A DNA stretch of 64,000 nt from Bin87 sp963692995 (GCA_963692995.1 OY843611.1:930001-994000); one strand, 5' to 3'. Shown: positions 49,671-60,155, counted from the stretch's first letter. Notes: a model not told the origin generated them from the letters alone. Program-made: numbers and translations.

Positions 49671-50546
49671 ATGTCGCAAACAATAGAAGAGATCATCCTT
49701 GACCACGATCGGCGCGGGATCAACGCGCTGCGGCCCCACCTGCCGGCCGATTTCTGCGCGGAGGCCGCCCAATATCTGTTGGCGCATCCGGGCCCGGCAA
49801 TCATCGCCACCGGGTTTTACATCCTGATGAGCGACGCGCCGGAAACCGATGGCCCGCCCGGCGCCTTCGCCATTGGCGACGCCATCCGCAGTCTGGGCCA
49901 TCCCGTCGCTTACGTCGCCGACGTTCCTATGGCCGACATGATGACGGCGTGGCAAGCGCAGCGCGGCGACCCTTCGCCGGTCATTGACTATCCCATCAGC
50001 GACGACGCCAGCGCCAACGCGGGTTTTGCCGGCGCGGTAATCGCCCAGCATTCGCCAGCCCTGCTGGTTTCCATTGAGCGGTGTTCCCCCGACGCCGACG
50101 GCATCTATCGCAATATGCGGGCGCGGGACATCTCACCGCAAACGGCCCGCATTGACCGGCTCTTCAAGCAGGGCCTGCCTTCCATCGGCATTGGCGACGG
50201 CGGCAACGAAATCGGCATGGGCAACCTCCAGGAGGTCATCGCCACCGCCGACCGGTTGCCCGACCATCCGGCGGTGGTCGGCTGCGACCAATTGATAATC
50301 TCCAGCACCTCCAACTGGGGCGGCTACGGCCTGGTGGCGGCCCTGTCCCTGGAAGTTGGCCGGAACCTGCTGCCCGACGTGGCTACCGACGCTGAGTGCA
50401 TCCGTTTCCTGGTGGATTCCGGCGCGGTCAGCGGCGTCAGCGGCGAACACGATTACCTGGTGGACGAATTCACCCTGGAGGAGAACGCCGCCGTATTGAA
50501 CGCGCTGCATGATTTGGTGAATGAACGATTGTCCAATCGCGCATAG
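49671..50546 (+). CDS. DUF4392 / D-glutamate cyclase C-terminal-like protein
   Basis: 291 residues matching DUF4392. LLAHPGPAIIATGFYI, SDAPETDGPPGAFAIGDAI, ALLVSIERCSPDADGIYRNM with candidate Glu/Arg, and SIGIGDGGNEIGMG are the conserved blocks; the Cys in VVGCDQLIIS and WGGYGLVAALS follow. It should work with the upstream DUF1445 protein, since both make up one chain in mitochondrial D-glutamate cyclase. Its ATG has no good ribosome binding site and follows a repeat hairpin, so expression might be limited or coupled. Confidence 0.9.
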   Translation: MSQTIEEIILDHDRRGINALRPHLPADFCAEAAQYLLAHPGPAIIATGFYILMSDAPETDGPPGAFAIGDAIRSLGHPVAYVADVPMADMMTAWQAQRGDPSPVIDYPISDDASANAGFAGAVIAQHSPALLVSIERCSPDADGIYRNMRARDISPQTARIDRLFKQGLPSIGIGDGGNEIGMGNLQEVIATADRLPDHPAVVGCDQLIISSTSNWGGYGLVAALSLEVGRNLLPDVATDAECIRFLVDSGAVSGVSGEHDYLVDEFTLEENAAVLNALHDLVNERLSNRA

Positions 50547-50559
50547 ACTGTTGACAAAC

Positions 50560-51015
50560 GTGAACAAGAAAGGAATTTTGATCGCCGCAATCGCTATGTT
50601 ATCCGTGGTTAGTGTGGCGTGCGGCGCCGATACGTCGGAACCTGTTGCCCCCGTCGCCACCACAGCGCCATCACCGACTGAAGCGCCGCAAACTCCCGCG
50701 ACGCAGCAACCAACGCCAATGCCAACAATGCAACCCACGGCTATACTTCAACCAACACCGACCACTGCGCCGGAGCCCAGGGCTACACCGCAGCCGGCGG
50801 TGACTGCCACATCCCGACCCACCGCGACACTAGGGCCATTACCGACCCCAACTCGACGGCCGACGGTACAACCTACGCGCGCCACTGAAAGTTACAATTT
50901 CCGGAACTGCACTGAACTTCGAATAGCATTCCCCGACGGTGTTTCCAGTAACCACCCGGCATACCAAAAAAGAATGGACAGAGACCGGGACGGATGGGCA
51001 TGTGAACGTAGCTAG
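50560..51015 (+). CDS. lipoprotein with Pro/Thr-rich linker and Excalibur domain
   Basis: About 151 residues. The GTG start gives MNKKGILIAAIAMLSVVSVAC, a lipoprotein signal with lipobox VSVAC. A Thr/Pro/Gln-rich stalk covers about residues 25-110. The C-terminal Excalibur domain has YNFRNCTELR and the calcium loop DRDRDGWACE. Excalibur domains bind calcium and are often fused to surface nucleases; no nuclease is present here. An upstream ATG at 50521 would overlap the previous gene and give a poorer signal. The next gene starts 15 bases later, so the two may be cotranscribed. Confidence 0.85.
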   Translation: MNKKGILIAAIAMLSVVSVACGADTSEPVAPVATTAPSPTEAPQTPATQQPTPMPTMQPTAILQPTPTTAPEPRATPQPAVTATSRPTATLGPLPTPTRRPTVQPTRATESYNFRNCTELRIAFPDGVSSNHPAYQKRMDRDRDGWACERS

Positions 51016-51030
51016 TTAGGAGGGCGCGTT

Positions 51031-52155
51031 ATGGGGGGCTGTAGATACTGCGGCCAGAAAGCAGGGTTTCTCCGCGGCAAGCATAAGGCGTGCGAAACTA
51101 TCTACCAAAGCGGCCGGCAACGGATGGTGGACCTGGTAGCCGAGGCCGCTGGCCAGCCGGGTTTCAGCGAGGCTACCTTGCTGGATAACATGTCCGCCAT
51201 CGCTCGCAGTTCATTCATTGACGCTGACGGCGCGCGGGCGATCATCGCTGAAGGCTGGCATCAGGCGGTTCAGGAAGGCTTGGCCGACGGCATCTTGACC
51301 CAGGAAGAAGAGGCCCGGTTGCGGGATTTCCGCGACCGCCTCGCCATCGACGACGATCAGAACCGCGCCGGACGCGATGCCGGCGAGCAACTGGACCGGG
51401 CATCCCGCGACCGGCTGATGCAGGATGCCCGACTGGCCGCCATCGACACCGCTGCCGGCGACAGGCGCCTGAACGAGCTGGCGGCGACGGTGGCCGAGTC
51501 GGAACTGTCGCCAACGGAACAGCGGCTCCTGCTGGCCCAGGCGTGGGCGGCGGCGGTCGAAGGTTCGCTGGAAGATGGCGTCCTTTCGCTGGACGAAGAG
51601 AACGCCCTGATCCGCTACTTGCGCCACTTCGATCTTAGTCAACTCGAAGTTGACGTCAACGGCGGCTTTACCGATATGATCAAGTCGGCGGTTATCCGCG
51701 AAGCGGCGGAGGGCCTGATTCCCGACCGGTTGAACCTGGACACGCGCCCTCCTTTCAATTTGATGAAATCGGAGCAGTTGGTGTGGGTGATTGACGACGT
51801 CGGATACTACGAGGTAAAGACCAGGCGGGAACGACGCGGCGCTTCCCACGGCGTCAGTATCCGTGTCGCCAAGGGGCTGTATTACAGCCCGCGCACCTTC
51901 CGCAGCCGGGCGGTGGAATGGGAGGAAACGGTCCACGAAGACACGGGGTTGCTGGGCGTGACCAGCAAACACATCTACTTCCATGGCTCGCGCAAGCGGT
52001 TCCGCATCCGCTACGACCGCATCGTGTCCTTCGATCCCTACGAGGACGGCATCGGCGTCATGCGCGACGCCCAAACCGCCAAACCCCAGACTTTCCGCAC
52101 CGGAGACGGCTGGTTCATCTACAACCTGGTCAGCAACCTGGCGCAGCGCTGGTAG
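51031..52155 (+). CDS. unrecognised zinc-ribbon / helical (TerB-like) / beta-barrel protein
   Basis: 374 residues. The N-terminus CRYCGQKAGFLRGKHKAC has four Cys/His metal-binding positions. Residues about 30-220 form two related helical segments, each with ADGILTQEEEARL- or EDGVLSLDEENAL-type turns like TerB or EF-hand loops (LADGILTQEEE; LEDGVLSLDEE). The C-terminal third (about 250-374) is beta-rich, with GLYYSPRTFRSRAVEWEE and LLGVTSKHIYFHGSRKRFRI, similar to PH/GRAM barrels. No signal or membrane helix. It follows the Excalibur lipoprotein by 15 bases with GGAGG before the ATG. Confidence 0.75.
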   Translation: MGGCRYCGQKAGFLRGKHKACETIYQSGRQRMVDLVAEAAGQPGFSEATLLDNMSAIARSSFIDADGARAIIAEGWHQAVQEGLADGILTQEEEARLRDFRDRLAIDDDQNRAGRDAGEQLDRASRDRLMQDARLAAIDTAAGDRRLNELAATVAESELSPTEQRLLLAQAWAAAVEGSLEDGVLSLDEENALIRYLRHFDLSQLEVDVNGGFTDMIKSAVIREAAEGLIPDRLNLDTRPPFNLMKSEQLVWVIDDVGYYEVKTRRERRGASHGVSIRVAKGLYYSPRTFRSRAVEWEETVHEDTGLLGVTSKHIYFHGSRKRFRIRYDRIVSFDPYEDGIGVMRDAQTAKPQTFRTGDGWFIYNLVSNLAQRW

Positions 52156-52402
52156 GAACCGAGCGCGAGTGGCGGCGTCTCCGCCGGGCGGCATTAGGAA
52201 TTTTGTCCCCGTAGTTGCTCTTCGTTGCCCACGCTCCCACCGCAGATGCAGGTTCAAGGCGGCGCTGTACCCCTGCAACACATCATCGGTCAACTCATCA
52301 AGCGCAATCGGTTGGTATAGGCCATCCGACAATCGGTCGCCGGCAACCAGAGTAGTTTCCGGGCTGCCCAGATGCCGGATAAGGTGATGGGCGTTACGAT
52401 CC
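52156..52402 (-). other. gap with a coding-like minus-strand stretch
   Basis: A 247-base gap between converging genes. On the minus strand a frame without start reads HHLIRHLGSPETTLVAGD then LYQPIALDELTDDVLQGYSA and LNLHLRWERGQ, which looks protein-like. It has no start codon or ribosome binding site. It may be a relic or a short real gene with an unusual start. Confidence 0.25.
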
Positions 52403-54403
<2,001 letters not shown>

Positions 54404-54486
54404 AATTCCTCCGAACTCGGATCCACGCTAAAACGTTTGGCTTCGCCATCCCCAAGCGTAGCATTCGAGATTATAAGGCAAATCGG

Positions 54487-55074
54487 TTATCCGCCGCCCA
54501 CTGCCAGCAGCGCCTGCCGTATCTTGTCTTCCACCGAAGCGTCAGCGGGCAGTTCCAGGGACGCAATAGCCTGCCGCGCGTCCGCCAGCGGCATACCCAG
54601 CGCGGTCAGCGCGTCCACGGCATCGGCGTCCGTCCCCGCCACGGCCACCGCGCCCGGCGCTCCGGCATCGGCATCCGGAATCTTCCCCCGCAGTTCCAGC
54701 ACTACGCGCTGGGCAATACGCCGGCCCACGCCTTGCGCCCGCGCCAGCGCGGTCACGTCCTCCGCTGCCACCGCATTGCGAAAGCCGTCCTCGCCCAGTT
54801 CCGAAAGGATCGACAGGGCGGAACGCGGCCCCACACCGGACACTCCGGTCAGCGCGCCAAAGAGTTCCACCCACCCGGCATCGGGAAAACCGTACAGCGT
54901 CGGTTGTTCGTTCTGGATCCGCAGTATAGTGTGGAGGCGAACCGGCTCCCCAACACTGCCCAGCGCGGCAATGGCGGACGCCGGCACAAACATCTGAAGC
55001 GTGATGCCGCCGACCTGTACGTTCACCCAGTCCGGGCCGACGGCCTCCAGCGCGCCGCGCACGCCGACCAGCAC
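54487..55074 (-). CDS. ruvA: Holliday junction DNA helicase subunit RuvA
   Basis: 195 residues, typical. Binds Holliday junctions as a tetramer and loads RuvB. The N-terminal OB domain starts MLVGVRGALEAV and holds LRIQNEQPTLYGF. Two helix-hairpin-helix motifs follow: FGALTGVSGVGPRSALSIL and RAQGVGRRIAQRVVLELRGK. After a flexible Ala/Gly linker, the C-terminal domain III (DALTALGMPLADARQAI) contacts RuvB. It lies 3 bases after ruvC on the same strand. ruvB is not next to it. Confidence 0.97.
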   Translation of the reverse strand: MLVGVRGALEAVGPDWVNVQVGGITLQMFVPASAIAALGSVGEPVRLHTILRIQNEQPTLYGFPDAGWVELFGALTGVSGVGPRSALSILSELGEDGFRNAVAAEDVTALARAQGVGRRIAQRVVLELRGKIPDADAGAPGAVAVAGTDADAVDALTALGMPLADARQAIASLELPADASVEDKIRQALLAVGGG

Positions 55075-55077
55075 CGC

Positions 55078-55599
55078 TTAAAATTCCTTCCCGGGGGCAA
55101 CCTCGCGGGATGCCAGGTCGGCGGTTCCTAGCTCCCTCAGGCAGCACAGCCCAACAGCCAGCGCGTCCGCCGCATCCGATTCCGGCGTTTGACGCAAGCC
55201 TAGCAGGGAAGCGGTTATCTGCTGCACCTGCTCCTTGGTGGCGCCGCCGTAGTCCGCGACCGAGCGTTTGACCGTAGCGGGAGCATAGCGATGCACCGGC
55301 ACTCCCTGGCTGGCCGCGCCAATCAGCACCACCGCCTGCGCCTGACCGATGGCCAGGGCCGACTTGGCGAAAGCCCGCTCTCCCCGGCCCATGAACGGCT
55401 CCTCGACCGCAATGACGTGGGGCTGGAACACATGGATCATGTTCAGGATATGAGTGTGCAGTTGATACAAGCGTTTTTCAATGGGCATTGACGCCGGCAA
55501 CGCGACAACGCCGTAGTCATCGGCCTCCGGTGATGGTTCCCCGTCGAGGACGCCGTAGCCCATTCGCAAGGTGCCGGGGTCGATGGCAAGGACGCGCAT
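55078..55599 (-). CDS. ruvC: crossover junction endodeoxyribonuclease RuvC
   Basis: 173 residues. Resolves Holliday junctions with an RNase-H-fold active site. Catalytic acids are Asp7 in AIDPGTLRMGYG, Glu in VIAVEEPFMGRG near 68, and the pair in SDAADALAVGLC near 140-143. VKRSVADYGGATKEQVQ is the substrate loop. Its ATG overlaps the yebC stop (TGATG), which couples the two. Order on the strand is yebC, ruvC, ruvA, the classic arrangement without ruvB. Confidence 0.97.
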   Translation of the reverse strand: MRVLAIDPGTLRMGYGVLDGEPSPEADDYGVVALPASMPIEKRLYQLHTHILNMIHVFQPHVIAVEEPFMGRGERAFAKSALAIGQAQAVVLIGAASQGVPVHRYAPATVKRSVADYGGATKEQVQQITASLLGLRQTPESDAADALAVGLCCLRELGTADLASREVAPGKEF

Positions 55600-56366
55600 C
55601 AGGCGGCCGACCCGTAGCGTTCCAACGCCTCAACCGAGAAATCCGCGTTGGTGTACGCTTTCTGAACGTCGGCCAATTCTTCCAAAGTATCCAGCAAGCG
55701 CAGGGTCTGCTCGGCTGCCCTATCCTCTAGTGGGATCACGGTCTTCGGAACCATGGACACGTCCGCCGAGGATGGCTGGGCGCCGGCGTTCTCCAGCGCC
55801 GATTTCACCGATAACAGGTTCTCCGGCGCGGTATAGACCTCCAGGATGCCGTCCTCGAGGTTCACGTCGTCGGCTTCGGCGTCGATGGCGGTCATAATCA
55901 GTTCTTCGGCGACCGTTTCGTCGGCAACTTCCAGAACGATAACGCCCCGACTGTCGAAGTTCCACGCCACGCAGCCGGCTTCGCCCAGGTTCCCGCCGCC
56001 CTTGTTGAAGGCGGAACGCACTTCCGAGGCGGTGCGGTTGCGGTTGGTGGTCAGGGCTTTGACGAGGATCGCCCCGCCGTTGGGGCCATACCCCTCGTAG
56101 GTGACCTCGGACAGGTCTTCCATCCCCTCGCCGCCTTCGCCCGTAGCCCGACGGATGGCGCGGGTGATGCTGTCTTGGGGCATATTATTGGATCTGGCCT
56201 GATCTATGGCGATGCGCAGCCGGAAGTTCATATCCGGATCGCCGCCGCCTCCCTCCTTGGCCGCCAGGGATACGTTGCGCGCCAGCTTGGTGAACAGGGC
56301 GCCTCGTTTGGCGTCGGCAGCGCCCTTTGCCCGCTTGATGGTTGACCACTTGGAATGACCCGACAT
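55599..56366 (-). CDS. yebC: YebC/PmpR family DNA-binding regulatory protein
   Basis: 255 residues. MSGHSKWSTIKRAKGAADAK is the unmistakable start, then AIDQARSNNMPQDSITRAI and YEGYGPNGGAILVKALTTNR. Members bind DNA as regulators, and recent work on the family also links it to translation of proline stretches. The gene is regularly next to ruvC in bacteria. AAGGAGGTG sits ideally before the ATG at 56366; a longer open frame upstream has no family sequence. Confidence 0.96.
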   Translation of the reverse strand: MSGHSKWSTIKRAKGAADAKRGALFTKLARNVSLAAKEGGGGDPDMNFRLRIAIDQARSNNMPQDSITRAIRRATGEGGEGMEDLSEVTYEGYGPNGGAILVKALTTNRNRTASEVRSAFNKGGGNLGEAGCVAWNFDSRGVIVLEVADETVAEELIMTAIDAEADDVNLEDGILEVYTAPENLLSVKSALENAGAQPSSADVSMVPKTVIPLEDRAAEQTLRLLDTLEELADVQKAYTNADFSVEALERYGSAA

Positions 56367-56499
56367 CTGACACCTCCTTGAACGTCCCGGCTCGGGCAAT
56401 TTGCCCAAGCTGGCGTTCAGGCGGATGCTCCATGGCATCCAGAGTTTCTTATAATGGGCAGTCTGTAGATTTTAGCATCGGCCCGGCAGACGGGTCAAA

Positions 56500-57936
56500 A
56501 TGCCCGGAGCGCCGAAAATGTCCACTCTGGAAAGTTCAACTCGTCAGGCGGAAGCCATGGGCAGCGCGCCCATATGGAAGCTTCTGTTGCAGATGGCCTT
56601 TCCTCCAATGTTCGCCATCATCGTGATGGCGCTGTACAGCATCGTTGACCGCGCCTTTGTCGGAAATGTGGTCGGGATTGACGCGTTGAGCGGCCTGTCG
56701 GCGGCGTTCCCGGTGCAGATGGCTGTGGTGGCGCTGGGATTGCTCACCGGCCTGGGCGGTATGTCGGTTGTATCGCGCGCTTTGGGGGCCCGCGACACTC
56801 TCCAGGCATCTCGGGTCATTGGCGCGACATTGGCCATTCTCGTACCGCTATACCTGCTCGCCACTGTGGTTGGGTTGGCCCGCATTGACCAGATGATCAG
56901 CATGATGGGCGCGTCGGCGGACACGGCGCAATACTGCCGTCAGTACCTGGTCATCATACTGCCGGGCAGCCTGTTGTCCATGCTGGCGATCAGCGCCACC
57001 AATCTGTACATGGCGGAAGGGCGACCGATCCCGGCGACGGTGGTGCTGGCCGGCAGCGCCATTGCCAATGTCCTGCTCGATGCCCTTTTCATCCTGGTTT
57101 TTGGCTGGGGCGTCACCGGAGCGGCAGTGGCCACGGTTATGGCGCAGGGTCTGGCGGTTCTGTATGCCGCCTGGTTCTACCTGTCGGGACGCAGCGCGCT
57201 GCGGGTCAACGCCAGCGCGCTGTTGCCCCGGTTGGGGTTGGTTTGGGAGGTGGTGACGCTGGGGTTGCCAATTTGCATCATCGAGGTTGCCCGCTCCATT
57301 GTGGTGGTGGTTATTAACAACATCCTCAGTCGGTACGAGGGGGGCGATGCGTATATCGCGCTGTTCGGAGTCGTCAACTCGGTGCTTGAGTTTGCCCTGG
57401 CGCCGTTCATCGGCGCGGCTCTGGCCTATCTCCCGTTGGCGGCCTACAACTACGGCGCGGGCAACTATGACCGCGTGCGCCAGGCCATCTGGCAAAGCTG
57501 CCTGGGAGCGACGGTGGCCGGCGCCATAATCGTTGCCGGGCTGATGCCGGTGGCTGGGCGAATAATTGGCCTTTTCGCAGCGGACGACGCCCTGCCTCCG
57601 GAGTCCGGCAACGCCCTCCGCGTCGTATTGCTGGCCTTGCCCATAGTTGGCATCGAGTTCATCAGCTCCATCGCGTTTCAGGCGTTGGGCCGGGCCTGGC
57701 CGTCGGTGGCGCTGACCATGGTCCAGCGGGTGATCCTGCTCCTGGCGTGGGTTTTCGCGTTGTCCCACGTGTTCGGAGTGTGGGGCGTCTGGTGGTCTTT
57801 CCCGGCGACCGACCTGGGCGCCATGCTGCTGGGCGCGGGAGCGCTGGCCCTAATCTGGCGGAAGGTGGACCGCTGGGGCGGAACCGCCCGCGCCCGCCCC
57901 TCTGCCGACTTTGACATCGCCAACGGTCGGCAGTAG
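56500..57936 (+). CDS. MATE family multidrug efflux transporter
   Basis: 478 residues with 12 predicted membrane helices in two bundles. IWKLLLQMAFPPMFAIIVMAL then YSIVDRAFVGNVVGIDALSG is the family opening. YLVIILPGSL with MLAISATNLYMAEGRP, and the mirror FALAPFIGAALAYLPLAAYN YGAGNYDR in the second half, are diagnostic. Exports cationic drugs or metabolites using Na+ or H+ gradients. The second ATG at 56518 is a possible start. Its neighbour yebC is divergent, with about 130 bases between. Confidence 0.93.
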   Translation: MPGAPKMSTLESSTRQAEAMGSAPIWKLLLQMAFPPMFAIIVMALYSIVDRAFVGNVVGIDALSGLSAAFPVQMAVVALGLLTGLGGMSVVSRALGARDTLQASRVIGATLAILVPLYLLATVVGLARIDQMISMMGASADTAQYCRQYLVIILPGSLLSMLAISATNLYMAEGRPIPATVVLAGSAIANVLLDALFILVFGWGVTGAAVATVMAQGLAVLYAAWFYLSGRSALRVNASALLPRLGLVWEVVTLGLPICIIEVARSIVVVVINNILSRYEGGDAYIALFGVVNSVLEFALAPFIGAALAYLPLAAYNYGAGNYDRVRQAIWQSCLGATVAGAIIVAGLMPVAGRIIGLFAADDALPPESGNALRVVLLALPIVGIEFISSIAFQALGRAWPSVALTMVQRVILLLAWVFALSHVFGVWGVWWSFPATDLGAMLLGAGALALIWRKVDRWGGTARARPSADFDIANGRQ

Positions 57937-57989
57937 CATTGCGTCGAGTTATTGAGATTGATCCCCGTGCGCAATCGGAGGCCCCGACC

Positions 57990-58448
57990 ATGGCAATGAA
58001 CTCGTCCGGCGTTTCTCATATCGCCGTATGCGTCCGCGATCTGGATGAATCACTAAAGTTTTACCGCGACATTCTGGGCATGACCGTAACCGTTGACCGG
58101 GTGCAGGACACCTCCACCGGCGGTTTGCCCCACGTGTACGCCCACAACCGCGCCACCCGGCGGCAGGCCGTTCTGTCCTACGGCGAAGGCGCCATTCCCA
58201 CACTGGTGATGACCAGCCATCCCGGCGACGACGCCGACGGCGGCCCCATCAAACTTGACCAGGTGGGCATCAGCCACATCTCCTTCACCGTTCCCGACGT
58301 GAAGGCCCTGGCCGATGACCTCATCGCCGCCGGCGTGGAACTGGCCGGCCCTATGGACGGCTTCACCAACGCCAACGGCGAGGTCTCCAGCATCTTCGTG
58401 TACGATCCTGACGGCATCCTGGTGCAGTTCGACAGCGGTGGAGGCTGA
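57990..58448 (+). CDS. VOC family protein, paralogue 1
   Basis: 152 residues, a glyoxalase/dioxygenase-fold protein. GVSHIAVCVRDLDESLKFY carries the first metal His and the helix 1 pattern. GLPHVYAHNRATRRQA is an insertion specific to this pair. VGISHISFTVPDV has the second His. VYDPDGILVQFD shows Gln where the last Glu ligand normally stands. The gene at 59008 codes for a close relative. GGAGG precedes the ATG at 57990. Substrate unknown; the fold fits ring-cleavage or epimerase roles. Confidence 0.88.
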   Translation: MAMNSSGVSHIAVCVRDLDESLKFYRDILGMTVTVDRVQDTSTGGLPHVYAHNRATRRQAVLSYGEGAIPTLVMTSHPGDDADGGPIKLDQVGISHISFTVPDVKALADDLIAAGVELAGPMDGFTNANGEVSSIFVYDPDGILVQFDSGGG

Positions 58449-58479
58449 CGCGCCGGCGCCGGACGACGAAGGGACCCGG

Positions 58480-58485
58480 TATAAT
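58480..58485 (+). promoter_or_regulatory. TATAAT box for the small membrane-protein gene
   Basis: A perfect -10 hexamer lies 21 bases before the ATG at 58507. No clear -35. Confidence 0.35.
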
Positions 58486-58506
58486 CCAAGTGAAGACCGG
58501 GAGGAC

Positions 58507-58953
58507 ATGTGGGGTATCCAGCGGCAGGACCGTCGCTGGTTCCAACTGTTGACGCTGATTGGCGGGATTGCTGGTTCCATCGGTTTGACCTGGCTGGAAT
58601 TGGCGTATGGAACGGATAGCGGCGCTCCCAACACGGCGACACGAAACATTATCCTCGGCATCGGAGCCAGCTTCATCGCAGCCGGATTCGTTGCCTGGGG
58701 GCTGTTGCATACCAAGGAGCTGATTATGGCGATAGCCGACTGGATCAGGGAAGCTACCGAAAGACGCCGGCAACGCGTTCACGATGAGGCTCGACGGGAA
58801 GGCTTGCGGGAAGGACGTGAGCAAGGACGTGAGCAAGGGTATGCCCAAGGCCGGGCCGACGGTCTCACCGAGGGTTACGACCTGGGTTACGACGACTCGA
58901 AAAAGGGAAACCCGCACAATTCGCCCCATCCTGAACCCGATGCGTCCGACTGA
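58507..58953 (+). CDS. small two-helix membrane protein with Gly-rich C-terminal repeat
   Basis: 148 residues. Two membrane helices: LLTLIGGIAGSIGLTWLELA (about 20-38) and IILGIGASFIAAGFVAWGLL (about 52-72). A charged helix follows, then a four-residue periodic repeat with Gly at every fourth place (REGLREGREQGREQGYAQGR), ending in DDSKKGNPHNSP. The xxxG repeat resembles those in flagellar-export FliH and YgaP-like linkers. I do not recognise a family. It lies between two VOC paralogues. GGGAGGAC stands very close to the ATG. Confidence 0.7.
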   Translation: MWGIQRQDRRWFQLLTLIGGIAGSIGLTWLELAYGTDSGAPNTATRNIILGIGASFIAAGFVAWGLLHTKELIMAIADWIREATERRRQRVHDEARREGLREGREQGREQGYAQGRADGLTEGYDLGYDDSKKGNPHNSPHPEPDASD

Positions 58954-59007
58954 CTTTCCAAACCGGATGAACCCCGACGTTATCAATACGGCAAAGGAGT
59001 CGCCCCA

Positions 59008-59463
59008 ATGCCCATGAACGCGACCGGCGTCTCGCACATCGCTATCTGCGTGCGTGATCTTGACGCCTCCCTCCGGTTTTATTGTGACAAGCTGGGTATG
59101 TCCATCGTCAGCGATGTCATCCAGGACACCACCACCGGGGGCCTGCCCCACGTGTATGCCCACCACCGCGCTACCCGCCGGCAGGTGCGCCTGGCCTACG
59201 CGGACGACGCAAAGCCCACACTAACCATGACCTCCCATCCCGGCGAAGATCCCGACGGCGCTCCCATCAAGCTGGACCAGGTGGGCATCAGCCACATCTC
59301 CTTCAGCGTTGCCGACCCTAGATCCCTCGCCGAAAACCTGGCTTCTCGAGGCGTGGAACTGGCCGCGCCCATGGACGTGTGGACCAACGCCGCGGGCCGT
59401 GTCAGCAGCTTTTACGTCTACGACCCTGACGGCATCCTGGTCCAATTCGACGCCGGTGTGTAG
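59008..59463 (+). CDS. VOC family protein, paralogue 2
   Basis: 151 residues, very like the product of 57990-58448: GVSHIAICVRDLDASLRFY, GLPHVYAHHRATRRQ, PIKLDQVGISHISFSV and YDPDGILVQFD are shared nearly residue for residue. The Gln at the final ligand position is also shared. Differences concentrate near residues 28-38 and 125-135. This suggests tandem duplication with the membrane-protein gene between or inserted. AAAGGAG precedes the ATG. Confidence 0.88.
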   Translation: MPMNATGVSHIAICVRDLDASLRFYCDKLGMSIVSDVIQDTTTGGLPHVYAHHRATRRQVRLAYADDAKPTLTMTSHPGEDPDGAPIKLDQVGISHISFSVADPRSLAENLASRGVELAAPMDVWTNAAGRVSSFYVYDPDGILVQFDAGV

Positions 59464-59469
59464 AAGCCG

Positions 59470-59664
59470 CTAGGCCGTGGTTGCAAACTCCGTCATTCCC
59501 GCGAAAGAACAGCCGGCCCCGTGCCTGACACGGGGTCACCCCGTACTTGATACGAGGCGGGAATCCAGCGAGTACAAAAGCTGGTTTTCCGCTGGCAGTG
59601 ATTTTCCGGGTTCCTGCTTTCGCAGGAACGACGGTGCGATTTCCTGTTTCTAAACAGGCCCTAG
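59470..59664. mobile_element. MITE-like element, copy C (inverted, 195 bases, nested insert)
   Basis: Relative to copy A it is inverted. The plus strand ends TTTCTAAACAGGCCCTAG and starts CTAGGCCGTGGTTGCAAAC. The inner CGTCGTTCCTGCGAAAGCAG-type hairpin and the GGAAAACCAGC/TCGCTGGATT region match copy A. About 50 extra bases with a CCCCGTGCCTGACACGGGG palindrome are inserted in one arm. No gene lies within. Confidence 0.75.
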
Positions 59665-59690
59665 GGAAGTGACCTTCTAACGTGGCGGAA

Positions 59691-60155
59691 ATGCAGAAAA
59701 TCACGCCGTTCCTGTGGCTCGACGGATGCGCCCGTGAAGCGGCGGACTTCTACGTGTCCACTTTCAGGGACTCCTACATCGTCAGCGTGACTACCCTTCC
59801 GGTGGGGCCGGGCGCCGGCAGCGCAGTCGTGTCTTGCATGCTGAATGGTCACCCCTTCACCACTTTCGATGGAGTCCCTCCCTTTGAGTTCACCCCGGCC
59901 ATTTCCTTTGTTGTCAACTGCGATACCCAAGAGGAGCTGGACCACTACTGGGAGCGCCTTTGCGATGGCGGCAAGCCCATCCAATGTGGCTGGATTCAGG
60001 ACAAGTTCGGCGTTCATTGGCAGATTGTTCCCACGGTTATCCAGGAGTTGCTGGAAGACGAAGCGAAATCGGCTCCAGTTCTGGAAGCCCTGCTTACCAT
60101 GGTCAAGATCGACATTCAGCAATTGCTCGATGCGGCATCATACTCACGGGAGTAA
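59691..60155 (+). CDS. PhnB-like VOC protein (3-demethylubiquinone methyltransferase-like fold)
   Basis: 154 residues. MQKITPFLWLDGCAREAADFYVSTF-type sequence opens this YjdN/PhnB branch, FDGVPPFEFTPAISFVVNCD is central, and ELDHYWERL then GWIQDKFGVHWQIVP close it; GWIxDKFGVxWQ is the family hallmark. Enzymatic role unproven in most members. It starts just after MITE copy C. A GTG nine bases upstream is another possible start. The next gene begins 2 bases after its stop. Confidence 0.9.
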   Translation: MQKITPFLWLDGCAREAADFYVSTFRDSYIVSVTTLPVGPGAGSAVVSCMLNGHPFTTFDGVPPFEFTPAISFVVNCDTQEELDHYWERLCDGGKPIQCGWIQDKFGVHWQIVPTVIQELLEDEAKSAPVLEALLTMVKIDIQQLLDAASYSRE

